DNA of 64,000 nt from UBA1141 sp963665155 (GCA_963665155.2 OY761986.2:806001-870000); one strand, 5' to 3'; positions 1 to 9,200 are shown, counted from the stretch's first letter. Translations and numbers: made by a program. Notes: generated from the letters alone by a model not told the origin.

Positions 1-505
1 CAACAACGCCGCTACCTTCCTTCTGGATGGGTACGGCAGTCGAAAGTTGCAGGCAGGCATTTTCAGAGCGAAACACCGCCCCGCCAGGCGTAATAGTTGT
101 TACATGGCTGTCTCTGGCGTAATTGAACGCTGGTTGGCACTCCATCCGGAAAGTCATGGACCCGCGCACAACATGCACACGGCGTATTAGCTGGTGATGC
201 CCAAGTTCGCCCTCGCTTAGCCCCACAGGCATGAAGTCTATTATCTCTCCGACGCCATCTGTCGAAAGAAAGCGAGTAACCAGCACATTGGTTTCGGGCC
301 AGTATATTTGCTTATGGGTAGCCGCTGCAGCGATTGGTGAGATCTTACAACGGCCACCTTTTTTGTCGTCCAGGATCGCTGCGAAAACACTGGGAGAGTC
401 GAAGTGAGGGTCGCAGAACCAGTCTATGGAGCCGTCCATCCCTACCAGTGCCACGGTGTGCATATTGCCGATGATGCCATAGTTCTCGATTGGTTGATAC
501 GCCAT
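1..505 (-). CDS. Glycoside hydrolase family 15 protein, N-terminal part (runs off window)
   Basis: Reading the minus strand from the ATG at 503-505 gives an open frame to the window edge. The protein begins MAYQPIENYGIIGNM and continues HTVALVGMDGSIDWFC and then DSPSVFAAILDDKKGG. This is the characteristic N-terminal beta-sandwich start of bacterial GH15 glucoamylase/trehalase-like enzymes, where the IDWxC-x-PxFDSPSxFAxLLD signature is conserved. The catalytic (alpha/alpha)6 barrel would lie outside the window. A good ribosome site (GAGGAG) sits about 7 nt upstream of the ATG. About 168 codons are visible. Family members hydrolyse alpha-glucosidic bonds (starch ends, trehalose), but the exact substrate cannot be read from this part. 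Confidence 0.85.
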   Translation of the reverse strand, partial: MAYQPIENYGIIGNMHTVALVGMDGSIDWFCDPHFDSPSVFAAILDDKKGGRCKISPIAAAATHKQIYWPETNVLVTRFLSTDGVGEIIDFMPVGLSEGELGHHQLIRRVHVVRGSMTFRMECQPAFNYARDSHVTTITPGGAVFRSENACLQLSTAVPIQKEGSGVV

Positions 506-569
506 CCTTTACTCCTCAGGTATCAATGCCAGTTGCCTGCCCTGCCCGGCGTAAGAGAGGCGAGGACGA

Positions 570-666
570 AATCCCCCAACCCCCTTTAGCAAAAGTGGGG
601 CTATCGGCTCTCCACCGCAACGGAGGAAGAAAAGTCCCCCTTTCTAAAAGGGGGGTTGGGGAGATT
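570..666. repeat. Long imperfect inverted repeat (C-rich/G-rich arms)
   Basis: An arm reading AATCCCCCAACCCCCTTTA near 570-588 is matched by TAAAAGGGGGGTTGGGGAG near 645-663, with a second inner pair (GTGGGG / TCCCCC). The arms flank about 55 bp between the start of the GH15 gene and the end of the dehydrogenase gene. It could be a terminator for the minus-strand dehydrogenase gene or a dispersed MITE-like repeat. No second copy is seen in this window. Confidence 0.6.
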
Positions 667-686
667 TTATCTCCGTATGCGCCAAA

Positions 687-1793
687 TCACTCCAAAGGCG
701 CTACTTCGACGTAAACCTTGACCGGCCCTGCGTCTCCGGTGAGGAGATCAAAGGCCTCCTGGTAATTTTCTAAGCCTCTGACGGGGTGGGTCAGCAGCCT
801 TGATAGCCAACCCGGTTGCTGGGCTTCGGCCATAGCCAAGTCGCGCACTGCTAACTGGTAATGCTCCCGGTTCGCATTTACCGAGCCCACCGCCACCTTG
901 TTGCCCAGAACAAAGCCTCGGTTGATGGAATCGGCGGGGACTTCCACCTTGCGATCGCCGCCGGTAACGCTGGTCAGGATCAGAACGCCGTTTTTTCCCA
1001 GAACATCCATTGCCTCAAACACCAACGGGGAATACCCCGTTGCTTCAAGAATCAGGTCAAATGGACCGTACTTGGCTGAAGCATCCTTTAACGGCACCTT
1101 GCGAGTGGTGGTATAACGACCGCCCAACGTCTCGACCAAATCCGAGTTTAAGTAAGGGGGTTCCTCCAGACCCAATGTAATCACGTCCAGGCTTCGCAAG
1201 CGGAGAACCAAGGTGGCCAGCAGCCCGATGGGGCCAGCACCCAAGACAGCGGCCATGCGGGGTTGCCAAACCCGCAGCCTTCGCTGGATTTCATAAGCCT
1301 GGGAGATTGCTTTTTCCACCACGCTCAGGGGTTCCACCAATACTCCCACGTGACGCAAGCCGGGCGGCAATTGGATCAAGCGGTCTGCGGACACCACATA
1401 ATACTCGGTCAAGAAACCGTGGACCAAGCTTATGCCGTGCTCATAGTAATCTTCGGATGTCGTCAAATCAGACATGCCGATATCGTCGTAAATGCTGTCT
1501 CCGGGCTGTCGAACCAGCGCGACCACGTAATCGCCCTGCTTCAGTTGGGTGACATTAGAACCCACTTGCTCAACCACACCAAAGTTCTCGTGCCCCGGTA
1601 CTAAAAAGTCGTAGCCAGCAGGAGGCGCCCCGTACGCGCCAGCAATTATTTCCCGGTCCGTACCGCAAAGCCCTACTTGCAGCACCCTAACTAGCACCCC
1701 TTTTCCCTCTGGAATTTCTTCTAGGGTGGGCATGGGCAACTGAGTCATGTGGGCGGTGTTGGGTTTACCGGGGAACACGCCAACGGCTTTCAT
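687..1793 (-). CDS. Glucose 1-dehydrogenase-like zinc-type medium-chain dehydrogenase
   Basis: A 368-aa medium-chain dehydrogenase. The N-terminus (MKAVGVFPGKPN) followed by VLQVGLCGTDREI and PGHENFGVVEQVG matches the glucose 1-dehydrogenase branch, with catalytic zinc ligands Cys in GLCGTD, His in PGHE and Glu in LVEPLSVVEKA. The NAD(P)-binding Rossmann motif is VLGAGPIGLLATL. The usual structural-zinc lobe with four cysteines is missing: that stretch reads RQPGDSIYDDIGMSDLTTS and has none. Family members oxidise glucose or related sugars to the lactone with NAD(P). The ribosome site AAAGGAA precedes the ATG by about 6 nt. A GH15 enzyme next door fits sugar use, but the two genes are separated by an inverted repeat and need not be co-transcribed. 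Confidence 0.8.
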   Translation of the reverse strand: MKAVGVFPGKPNTAHMTQLPMPTLEEIPEGKGVLVRVLQVGLCGTDREIIAGAYGAPPAGYDFLVPGHENFGVVEQVGSNVTQLKQGDYVVALVRQPGDSIYDDIGMSDLTTSEDYYEHGISLVHGFLTEYYVVSADRLIQLPPGLRHVGVLVEPLSVVEKAISQAYEIQRRLRVWQPRMAAVLGAGPIGLLATLVLRLRSLDVITLGLEEPPYLNSDLVETLGGRYTTTRKVPLKDASAKYGPFDLILEATGYSPLVFEAMDVLGKNGVLILTSVTGGDRKVEVPADSINRGFVLGNKVAVGSVNANREHYQLAVRDLAMAEAQQPGWLSRLLTHPVRGLENYQEAFDLLTGDAGPVKVYVEVAPLE

Positions 1794-1918
1794 GTATTTT
1801 CCTTTGGTACCTTTAGTTGCCGTTCAGTTAATTATCCTGCAGCGAGAAGGCATTGAGGATGTGAGCATTGAGGGTGTCCCCATGGGCCTCAAATCTGAGA
1901 TCGAGTGGTTCTGGTAGC

Positions 1919-1958
1919 ATGGACCCTAATTCCCCTTTATGGACCCTAATTCCCCTTT
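1919..1958. repeat. Two perfect tandem copies of a 20-bp unit
   Basis: The unit ATGGACCCTAATTCCCCTTT occurs twice without a gap (1919-1938 and 1939-1958), upstream of the dehydrogenase gene and immediately before a large hairpin. Confidence 0.85.
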
Positions 1959-1966
1959 TATGAAGC

Positions 1967-2011
1967 GGAGGTTACTGCCCTGGCCTTTTCTATACCAGGC
2001 CAATAACCTCC
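1967..2011. repeat. Hairpin with 8-bp outer and 6-bp inner stem
   Basis: GGAGGTTA (1967-1974) pairs with TAACCTCC (2004-2011), and TGGCCT pairs with AGGCCA inside it. There is no long T-run on either side, so it is not a standard terminator. It sits between the dehydrogenase gene start and the end of the broken flavin oxidoreductase gene. Confidence 0.55.
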
Positions 2012-2078
2012 AGGGGCTCATCCCGATGGTTATGATCGGTCGTACAGGTCGGTTCCGCAATAGGCGAGGACGGCCAAA

Positions 2079-3090
2079 TTAATGATCCCGGAACTTGGGC
2101 ATGCCTTTCTCGCTAATAAGCTTCAACGAGGTTGCGGTCTTCTCTCTGGACATGAGGCCGCGATTGGTGAGCATCAGGTTGCGAACGCCAGCGGTTTTCA
2201 TTAGCTCCATCTGCTCGGCAACTCGCTTTGGGCCGCCGACGATGTTCTCCGCAGCATCGATGTCGGGAGAGTATGCGTATCCTGAACGGTCCGGGGCGGA
2301 CTCTGCCGCGACATAGGAAGGTCTTTGGGGTTCCACTGCTCTCGGAGTTCTTCCATCTTGGAGTAGGCCTGGTGGTGGGCGGGCAAAAACTCATCATATG
2401 CTTGGTCGTCGGTCTCCGCCAGGTGCATCTCTCGCCACACCCATATCTGGTCAAGGTTCTTTTCTACGGCTTCTTCGCCGAATCCCGCTGCGGACATCGT
2501 GTCCCGGTAAAGTTTTATTTTCTCACCCACCGAGTTAATGGAGTTGGCCCGAAGTAGAATGGGCCGGCCAATTTTGGCCATCTCTATAATCGAGGCATCT
2601 TGGATAACTGCTCTAGCTAGCGGCGGATGGGGTTTTTGGTACGGCCTGGGTCTGATCGATGGGAAAGACACTTGCCAATATTTTCCTTTGAAGTCCAAGT
2701 TATCCGTAGTCCATGCTTTGAGCAAAAGTTCCTCTGCCTCTTCCATCTGCTCTGCGCCGAGACCGGGGGTGGAGCCGAACCCGACGTACTCATAGGCGTT
2801 GTAGTTAGAGCCCTTAGCGGTCCCCACCACCAAGCGTCCCTGGCAAAGGTTATCCAGCAGAGCCGTCTGGATGGCGACCCGGACCGGGTTGTGCAGCGGG
2901 AGTTCGAGTATTCCGAAGCCGAGTAGCACCCTCTTTGTCTTGACGGCAACAGCGCTGGCGAAAACCAGAGGGTCACCGTAGACGCACTCCCCAGTGAAGT
3001 AGTGCTCGGCGAACCAGATAGCGTCGAACCCTCCTGACCGTCCCTAGAATCGTCGAACTTGATGGGGTAGAAAAAGTGACCGAACCGCAT
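2079..3090 (-). pseudogene. Luciferase-like (LLM class) flavin-dependent oxidoreductase, two frameshifts
   Basis: The gene starts at an ATG (3088-3090) preceded by GGAGGG and reads MRFGHFFYPIKFDDSRDG, then changes frame near 3030. It continues as GFDAIWFAEHYFTGECVYGDP and on through LLGFGILELPLHNPVRVAIQ and LCQGRLVVGTAKG. It changes frame again near 2320-2335 to finish with IVGGPKRVAEQMELMKTAGV and NLMLTNRGLMSREKT. All pieces belong to one bacterial-luciferase-like monooxygenase of about 335 aa, FMN- or F420-dependent. The two shifts destroy the product, so I call it a pseudogene; sequencing error at both places is the alternative. Multiple LLM paralogues are known to be a hallmark of SAR202 genomes. 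Confidence 0.85.
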
Positions 3091-3374
3091 GATCCCTCCG
3101 CTGGAATTCGCCGTAGCCTGACGCTCTTGTTTTAGGATGTCACCACGGGGTCTTTGGCAGCACATTGTACTACACAAGCCGGTCGGTTTAGCGGCGGTCC
3201 TACTGGGGCGCAATCGTACAGGGGATCGAGGCACTGTGGAGAATTCGTCAGATTATCGCGCAGGCATATTTATTGGCTTTTCGGGTCGGCAATCACCACC
3301 ATTGCCTTGATGGAATGGCAGAAGGTAATAGCCCCGGCTTGTGCGGCTACCCGCCTGAGAGGATAATTGCGCTA

Positions 3375-4477
3375 ATGGAAGCTCCTATCCGATGCACGCG
3401 GACAGCAGACGGGGTTAATATCGCCTAGTGGACCCTTGGCAGCGGCGAGCCTCTGGTCTACATGGCGGGGTCCCCTTGGTGCCATGTGGAACTCTTGGAG
3501 GTCCCCGAATGCGCCCAATGGTACGACCGACTGTCTCAAGACCCGATGCTGGTCCGCTACGATGTTCGTGGCACGGGATTATCGGACCGGGAAATTGAAG
3601 ACCATTCCTTGGATGCCCATCTTCTAGACGTGGAAGCGGTAGTCGAGGCAATCGGTGTGGACAAATTTGCCTTGTTTGGCGCTGCCAGCGCAGGGCCGGT
3701 CGCCATTGCGTACGCAGCCGCAAATCCGAAAAGGGTGTCGAGCCTGGTATTGTGGTGCTCTTGGGCCAAAGGATCCGAAATCCTCTCTCCCAGATTAGTC
3801 GCTTGGCAGGGGTTGCTGGACCAAGATTGGCAATTGATGACCGATACCTGCGCCCACCTCGCTTTGGGTTGGTCCGAGGGAGCAATCGGTCGAAGAGCTG
3901 CGGAGAATCTCCGGGCCAGCGTTACGCCAGAGGTTATGAAGTCGGCCCTAGACGCAGCAGGCAGCATAGACCTAACGGCAATGCTGCAAAATGTAGAAAT
4001 TCCAACCCTGGTATTTAGCCGTCCGAAGATCTCGTGGATACCAGCCGAGTCGGCCAGGAACCTTGCCGCCAGCATTTTGGGTTCCAGGTGGTCCATTCTG
4101 GACGGCGAATCTATTGCCCCCTACTTGGGCGACACCGCGACTATAATCGCAACGCTCCGCCAATTCCTAAAATCGGACAGTCTAACTTCTGATAATGAAC
4201 GTTCCGGTGGTCCTCAAGAAGCAAAACAGGGAGCGCAAAGAGCAGTCCATCCAGGCCCAGCGACCCGAAAATAATCCGATGCCTTGCTCCCAAGTGGCCT
4301 AACGGAAAGAGAGGCACAAATGCTCATCATGGTGGCTAGTGGCGAACCAACCGTGAAGTTGCCGAAGAGTTGGTTTTGAGCATCAGGACCGTCGAGCGCC
4401 ATATTGGCAACATTTACTCGAAGATAGGCGCACGCGGTCGGGCCGACGCCACCGTTTTCGCGCTAACCCAAGCATGA
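3375..4477 (+). pseudogene. Alpha/beta hydrolase fused to a C-terminal LuxR helix-turn-helix, inactivated
   Basis: From the ATG at 3375 the frame reads MEAPIRCTRTADGVNIA, then TAG (3426-3428), then WTLGSGEPLVYMAGSPWCHV and VRYDVRGTGLSD. These belong to an alpha/beta hydrolase whose nucleophile elbow is degenerate (GAASAG). The same frame meets TAA at 4272-4274, continues LPSGLTEREAQMLIMVASG, and after a frameshift near 4345 runs TNREVAEELVLSIRTVERHI and NIYSKIGARGRADATVFAL. That tail is a LuxR-type DNA-binding domain. Three lesions (two stops, one frameshift) make it a pseudogene. The terminal TGA is supplied by the adjacent insertion sequence (IS-A starts at 4475), so a few original C-terminal residues may also be lost. 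Confidence 0.8.
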
Positions 4478-6460
4478 TTCCCTCGCAAAAAGGCCTGTTT
4501 GAGATGAACCCTGGCGTGCGAAGGGGCCTGGAAGGGAGGAGGCCACGGGATGCCGGCTGCTGGCCTCACCGCACCATCTGCCGCGCTCAGGACAAGCGTG
4601 ATCCCGTTGCGCTACCCCTTCCGTGGCTCAGGGCACCCGGTGGAAGCTGTGGAGCGGCGCCCTCATGCGGCCGTGACCGCAGGTACCGTCCCGACCGCCC
4701 GCTGAGCCGTGTTCTCCATCTCCACCAGGCGTGCATGGACCATCCGCTTGAAGTTGCACGCGCCAACGCCTTCAGGTAGACGGCAAGCCGCACCCGACGG
4801 CCCCCTCGCACCCGCAAGCGCCCAAGCCCGTGGGCGCGCTTCAGCTCGGAGTTCGTTCCCTCGATCCCGGCCCTTATGGCATACCGCTTGCGCCACTCCT
4901 CGGTGGCCTCGGCCCTCCGGCGCCGCTCGATGTTCACCTTCACCAGGTCCGCCTTGAGGACGTAGGCCCCCGCACGCCGGTCCAGCTTCACTGGGCAACG
5001 GGACCGCAAGGGGCAGGGCTCGCATGTTGTCCTGGCAAAGTGGACCTCTACCCGCTCCGGCGCATCCTCCAACTCGTGCTCCTCGATGGACGGGTGGCCG
5101 GCGGGGCACACCGTGGCCTGCTCCCCTGTGACGTCGATCTGAAAGTCCGCGGCGGTGAGCGGCGGTGGTCCGTCACCCTCTCCTTCGTGCGAGTTCCCCG
5201 GCGCCGACCCCGCCACCGGGCTCACCAGTTCCGTTCCCCGGCGCGAGGCTTCGAAGGCATTGCGGCCCGACCCATACGCCGTGTCGGCGAAGAGCTCGTC
5301 CGGTCGGACCTTCCGCTCCGCGAGCCCGTCAACGACCGGCACGCTCACGTCGGTGTCGCTCCCACTCGAGGGGGTCACCTCCACGTGGGTGATGAGCTGG
5401 GTGGCGTTCTCCTCGTGGCAGGTCTCCGCCACCTGCACCTCGTACCCCTTCCCCTTGTGGCCGCTGTAGGTCACATCCGGGTCGTGGGGCGATTGCAGCG
5501 AGTCGGCGGACACCTGCTTCGGGTCCTTCAAGGCCACGGGCACCTTGCATTCCCCAGCATCGTCGTCATCGTCCCTGGGGTGCCCGTCCCGGTGTTTGCC
5601 CACATGGCACTGCTCCCGCAGCAGCCGCTCCAGCAGCCGGTACTCCTCCAGCTGGGCAGCAGTCGTGCCATGGAACCGGTCCACCAGCCGGTAGAGGTCC
5701 CGGGCACAGACCGAAAGGCGTCGCCGACCCTCCCCCGTGCGGGCGTCCTCGTAGTGGGTCGCCTCGTCTTCTTCCTTCAAATAGCGCCCTAGGAGGCCCT
5801 CCGGAACCCCAGGGCGAAGCTCTGGGTGCTCCCAGCGCAAGGCCCGCAGGAACAACCGCATCGTCTCACAGAACAGGCCCAGCCGGGTGAGTGTGGCGAT
5901 GTTGCTCATGATGTGGGTGGAGTCCAGCCGTTGCTTTCCGGTGCGTATGCCCAGCGCCTGGATGATCCGGTCCGTGGTCTCCTGGAAAGCCAGCCGGCCA
6001 CCGTCGTGCTGCATCAGGCGAACTCGGAAGTTGTGGAGGGTCTTCTGGGGCAGGTGGGTCTCCTCGATGTCCAGCCGCAGGGCGTGGTGCCAGAGCAGGT
6101 TGAACTCTAGTTGTTCCAGAGCTTCATCGTCGGTGAGGTTGAACATCTCTTTGAGGAGGTGGACCCCGAGGACGGTCTGCACCGCCCGGTTGGGACGGCC
6201 GTTGTCCACGCAGTACATGGGAGCAAAGCGCTCCTCGTCAATCAGGGGGAGCGCCTCGTTTCGGAAAACCTCGGCCCAACTTCTCTCCAGACGCTTAGCC
6301 TTCTTCGGCGTCACCAGGAACTGGGACTGCCAGAGGCTCTCTTGCGGGTCTCGTATTCGGAACATCCTCCCCTCCCTCGGCCAGGCGCTGCCCCAACGCC
6401 CTTTCCCCACATTATCCTCCCATTGCCCCCGGAGGACGAGGGGTTTTTACGAGGGAATCA
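4475..6460 (-). mobile_element. IS-A copy 1 (IS1182-like family), 1986 bp
   Basis: Bounded by terminal inverted repeats TGATTCCCTCGCAAAAA (left) and its partner TTTTTACGAGGGAATCA (right). It carries one transposase gene on the minus strand. A second copy in the opposite orientation lies at 19042-21025 and is 1984 bp long; the 2-bp difference is an extra GC in the transposase gene of this copy. No target-site duplication is visible at this copy: the left flank ends CCAAGCA and the right flank begins AGGCTTGG. The left flank lies at the end of a broken hydrolase-LuxR gene. Confidence 0.9.
4587..6365 (-). pseudogene. IS1182-like DDE transposase of IS-A, C-terminus frameshifted
   Basis: The protein reads MFRIRDPQESLWQSQFLVTP at its N-terminus. 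It has the IS1182-type features NGRPNRAVQTVLGVHLLKEM, a first Asp in RLDSTHIMSN, a second Asp in FADTAYGSGRN, the Cys pair region CEPCPLRSRCPV and the Glu in IRAGIEGTNSELKR. I place the start at the ATG ending at 6365, directly after GGGAGGGGAGG. Relative to the copy at 19137-20837 a 2-bp GC insertion near 4763 shifts the last ~40 codons, giving an unrelated tail after LKALA. The catalytic triad lies upstream of the shift, so residual activity cannot be excluded. Confidence 0.85.
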
Positions 6461-6530
6461 AGGCTTGGTTTAGGCCAGCCTGCCTGCGAAAAGCTAAGTG
6501 GTTTCCCGCTAAGTGTTTTCCCACATCGTA

Positions 6531-6557
6531 GGGCGCTAATGCGCCCTTTTTTTCTGC
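6531..6557 (+). terminator. Rho-independent terminator
   Basis: GGGCGC-TAAT-GCGCCC (6531-6546) followed by a run of seven T residues. It reads on the plus strand just downstream of IS-A copy 1, so whatever gene it once ended was lost at the IS boundary. Confidence 0.8.
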
Positions 6558-6642
6558 CAAAAATAAGTGGTTACACGGATGGCCCGCAACGGCGAAACCC
6601 CTAAAGTTGGCCCATAAGGCAAAATTAGAGGAGCAGGTAAAA

Positions 6643-7063
6643 ATGACCATTACTAAGATAAACATGTCGCAGGTTGATGAGATTGCACGCAACCTCGGCG
6701 CAGCGGGTATACCTCCGGAGTTTGGGGTAGACAATTCTCGGATGTTGATCAAGACGTGGCGAAAACTTGCCCTAGGCAATCCGGTGACGATGGCCGAGGT
6801 GGGCCAAATCTCGGAGGATCTGGAAATCCCGTTTGGACAGGTCGATGAGTTTCTCCGAGGGGCAACCGAAAGAGACTCGGATGACAACATCGTTGGGTTA
6901 ATGGGCCTTTCTTTGAATTCGCAATGGGCGCACCGATTTAAAGTCAACGGCCAAACCCTCCGCACCTGGTGCGCCTGGGATACTCTGTTCCTTCCGGCCA
7001 TGGTGGACTCAAGCGTGGTGATCGAATCCGAAGCTCCGGTCAGTGGAACCACTGTTCGCCTAG
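6643..7063 (+). pseudogene. merB: Organomercurial lyase MerB, 5' part (interrupted by IS-B)
   Basis: The ATG at 6643 follows GAGGAG by 9 nt. The fragment encodes about 140 residues: an N-terminal helical region, then FKVNGQTLRTWCAWDTLFLP. This holds the MerB catalytic Cys and Asp (C-x-x-D, residues 110 and 113; Cys96/Asp99 in E. coli plasmid MerB numbering). The frame breaks at CTAG (7060-7063), where IS-B has inserted. Removing IS-B and one CTAG joins TVRL to EVNPDGVIAVNPVGAVVT in frame with the 3' part at 8929-9200, giving a complete 230-aa MerB. MerB cleaves the C-Hg bond of organomercurials to Hg(II) and a hydrocarbon. No merA reductase gene is seen in the window. Confidence 0.9.
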
Positions 7064-8928
7064 AACTCCGGCCGAAAAGTACCCTGACCTAGGCTGTCCC
7101 GATATACTGGGCAAGAGATTTAATAAATGGGTGTGGGAGGTTGAGGATGCTGGGAGTACGGTCGGCGCAACGAGGGCTGCTGGAAGCGGATCACCTGTAC
7201 CTGGACTATGTGGGCCGGGGCTCCTTCTATGGCTTCCTGGCCTCCCTGCGGGGACAGCTATTTCGAGACGAAGAGTTCGCCGAGCTATATTGCCCAGACA
7301 ATGGCCGCGATAGCGTGCCCCCAAGTCTGGTGGCCACTGCGCTGTTGTTGCAAGCCTACGACAAAGTCAGCGACGCCGAAGCCAAACAGCGGGCGGATTT
7401 TGATATCCGGTGGAAGGTGGCGTTGGGGATTGAGGTGGAGGACCGGCCCTTTGCCAAGAGCACGCTGCAGCTGTTTCGAGCCCAGCTGATCCTCCACGAC
7501 CGGGTGCGGGCCGTCTTTCAGCGCAGCCTCCAATTCGCCCGGCAGACCGGATACCTGAAAGGACGCCGGATGAAGGTGGCGGTAGACACCACCTACATTC
7601 TGGGCCGAGGGGCGGTCAAGGACACCTACAACTTGCTGGCCGACGGCATAGTCCAGGTAGTGCGGGCGCTTTCGGACCTGGATGGGACGCGGCCCGAGGA
7701 ATGGGCCTTGAGACACGGTCTGGAACTCTACTTTGGCTCCAGTGTGAAGGGAGAGGCAGAGATTGACTGGGACAACCAGAAAGAGCGGCAAGCCTTACTG
7801 CAGAAGATAGTAGCCGATGCCGACCTGGTGTTGGAGCTGGCCCGTCAGGTCCAGGGTCAGTTCCCCGAGGAGAGCCCCCAGCGCCAGGGTATAGTGGAAG
7901 CGGCGGAGTTGCTGGGGCAACTGTTACTGCAGGATGTGGAACGCCAGGAGGATGGCCCAGCCCTGAAGGATGGGGTAAGCCGGGACCGCATCCCTTCGGT
8001 ACACGACCCGGAGATGCGCCACGGCCGTAAAAGCAGCAGCAAACGCTTCGACGGACATAAGGCTGCGGTGGTGGTGGATACCGATTCCCAACTGGTGACC
8101 GCGGTAGACATCCTGCCCGGCAATGCCGGTGACAACACTGGAGTCCTGGAACTGGTGGAGCAGAGTGAGGAGAACACGGGCATAGCGGTGGAGGAGACTA
8201 TCGGGGATGCGGCCTATGGGGATGGCGGGACGCGGCAGGCCTTTGCCGATGCTGGTCGGACTCTAATAGCCAAGGTGCCGGGTCGCCCTAATAAGGCCTG
8301 CTTCCCCAAGGAGGACTTCCAGATCGACTTGGAGGCAGGAACCTGCACCTGCCCAGCCGGTAATGTTACCCACACCCTGCGGACCTTCGGCACCCGGACC
8401 AACCGGTTGGGTCGGACCTACCTGGCCCGGAGTTTCCAATTCGACCCGGCGGTCTGCGGCGTATGCCCCCTGCGGTCCCAGTGCGTGGCGGCGCGGTACG
8501 GGGCGGGACGCACCGTAGCCCTGCATCCCCAAGAGGCGCTCTTGCAACAAGCCCGGGACTTCCAGCGGAGTGAGGGCTTTGCTGAATACCGTAGGCTGCG
8601 CCAGGCGGCCGAGCATCGCCTGGCGCGGCTGGCGCAACTGGGGGTCCGCCAATCTCGCTACTTCGGCCGAGCCAAGACCCGATTCCAACTACTCATGGCG
8701 GCCACGGTGGCCAACCTGACCCTGGTGGCTACCAAGATGGGGATGATATCTCCGGCTCCAGGCTCCTCTCACGATAAACCGGACCAGCAAGCCCCAGGGT
8801 CGCCCATCGTTACTACCCAATTCATATTGGCCGCAGCCAACTGGGTCACTCTTAGCCTCAGACTTACAGTCCACTGGTTATCCTCCACGCCATCCCGTCA
8901 CAGCAGGGCTTTTCAGCCGGGTTTCTAG
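7060..8928 (+). mobile_element. IS-B copy 1 (IS1182-like), with CTAG target duplication
   Basis: CTAG stands at both ends (7060-7063 and 8925-8928). Inside it, the ends AACTCCGGCCGAAAAG and CTTTTCAGCCGGGTTT are inverted repeats with few mismatches. A near-identical copy of the same length (1869 bp including both CTAGs) is at 39569-41437. The merB reading frame is restored exactly if one CTAG is kept, which proves a 4-bp target duplication. Confidence 0.95.
7147..8928 (+). CDS. Transposase of IS-B (IS1182-like DDE)
   Basis: A protein of 593 aa from the ATG at 7147, which follows GGGAGG by about 6 nt. Catalytic Asp candidates are in KVAVDTTYILGRG and IGDAAYGDGGTR, the Glu in RQAAEHRLARLAQLGVRQ. 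A Cys-rich segment (CTCPAG... CGVCPLRSQC) is typical of the family. The reading frame runs to the extreme right end: the last codons are GGT TTC TAG, so the stop codon is formed by the duplicated CTAG target. Intact and probably active, since a near-identical copy exists 32 kb away. Confidence 0.9.
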   Translation: MLGVRSAQRGLLEADHLYLDYVGRGSFYGFLASLRGQLFRDEEFAELYCPDNGRDSVPPSLVATALLLQAYDKVSDAEAKQRADFDIRWKVALGIEVEDRPFAKSTLQLFRAQLILHDRVRAVFQRSLQFARQTGYLKGRRMKVAVDTTYILGRGAVKDTYNLLADGIVQVVRALSDLDGTRPEEWALRHGLELYFGSSVKGEAEIDWDNQKERQALLQKIVADADLVLELARQVQGQFPEESPQRQGIVEAAELLGQLLLQDVERQEDGPALKDGVSRDRIPSVHDPEMRHGRKSSSKRFDGHKAAVVVDTDSQLVTAVDILPGNAGDNTGVLELVEQSEENTGIAVEETIGDAAYGDGGTRQAFADAGRTLIAKVPGRPNKACFPKEDFQIDLEAGTCTCPAGNVTHTLRTFGTRTNRLGRTYLARSFQFDPAVCGVCPLRSQCVAARYGAGRTVALHPQEALLQQARDFQRSEGFAEYRRLRQAAEHRLARLAQLGVRQSRYFGRAKTRFQLLMAATVANLTLVATKMGMISPAPGSSHDKPDQQAPGSPIVTTQFILAAANWVTLSLRLTVHWLSSTPSRHSRAFQPGF

Positions 8929-9200
8929 AGGTAAACCCGGACGGAGTTATAGCAGTTAACCCGGTTGGTGCGGTGGTAACCATAGCGACCCTCGAACCCA
9001 CGGTCCACGATGTCTCGACGGTGGAAGCAATTTGGAGCAATTTCTGCTATCAGGTTTTCTTCTTCCCAAATAGACAAGAGGCCGAAGCATGGGCCAAAGG
9101 CAAGAGCAACATCGCAATATTGAGTGTGGAGGAGGGTTTCGAGGTCGGACGGTTGGCCTTCGTAGAGCTTCGGATGATTGCCCAAGGGTTTAGCTTATGA
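8929..9200 (+). pseudogene. merB: Organomercurial lyase MerB, 3' part
   Basis: Continues the frame broken at 7063: EVNPDGVIAVNPVGAVVTIA, then VEAIWSNFCYQVFFFPNRQE, then AEAW and VEEGFEVGRLAFVEL, ending with TGA at 9198-9200. Cys in WSNFCYQV corresponds to the second catalytic cysteine of MerB (Cys159 in E. coli plasmid numbering). Without its own start or the catalytic C-x-x-D segment this part is not functional. Confidence 0.9.

Noticed and set aside
3426..3428. In-frame TAG in the hydrolase and another in the LOG gene (about 13909) as possible TAG recoding
   Set aside because: The codons replace different residues (aromatic in one, Trp in the other), and the same genes or their neighbours carry TAA stops and frameshifts; no consistent reassignment is indicated.
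4830..5792. Long plus-strand frame opposite the IS-A transposase gene (and its equivalent at 19710-21344)
   Set aside because: It mirrors the transposase gene, is Pro/Arg/His-rich and has no motif; it is a shadow produced by high GC content.
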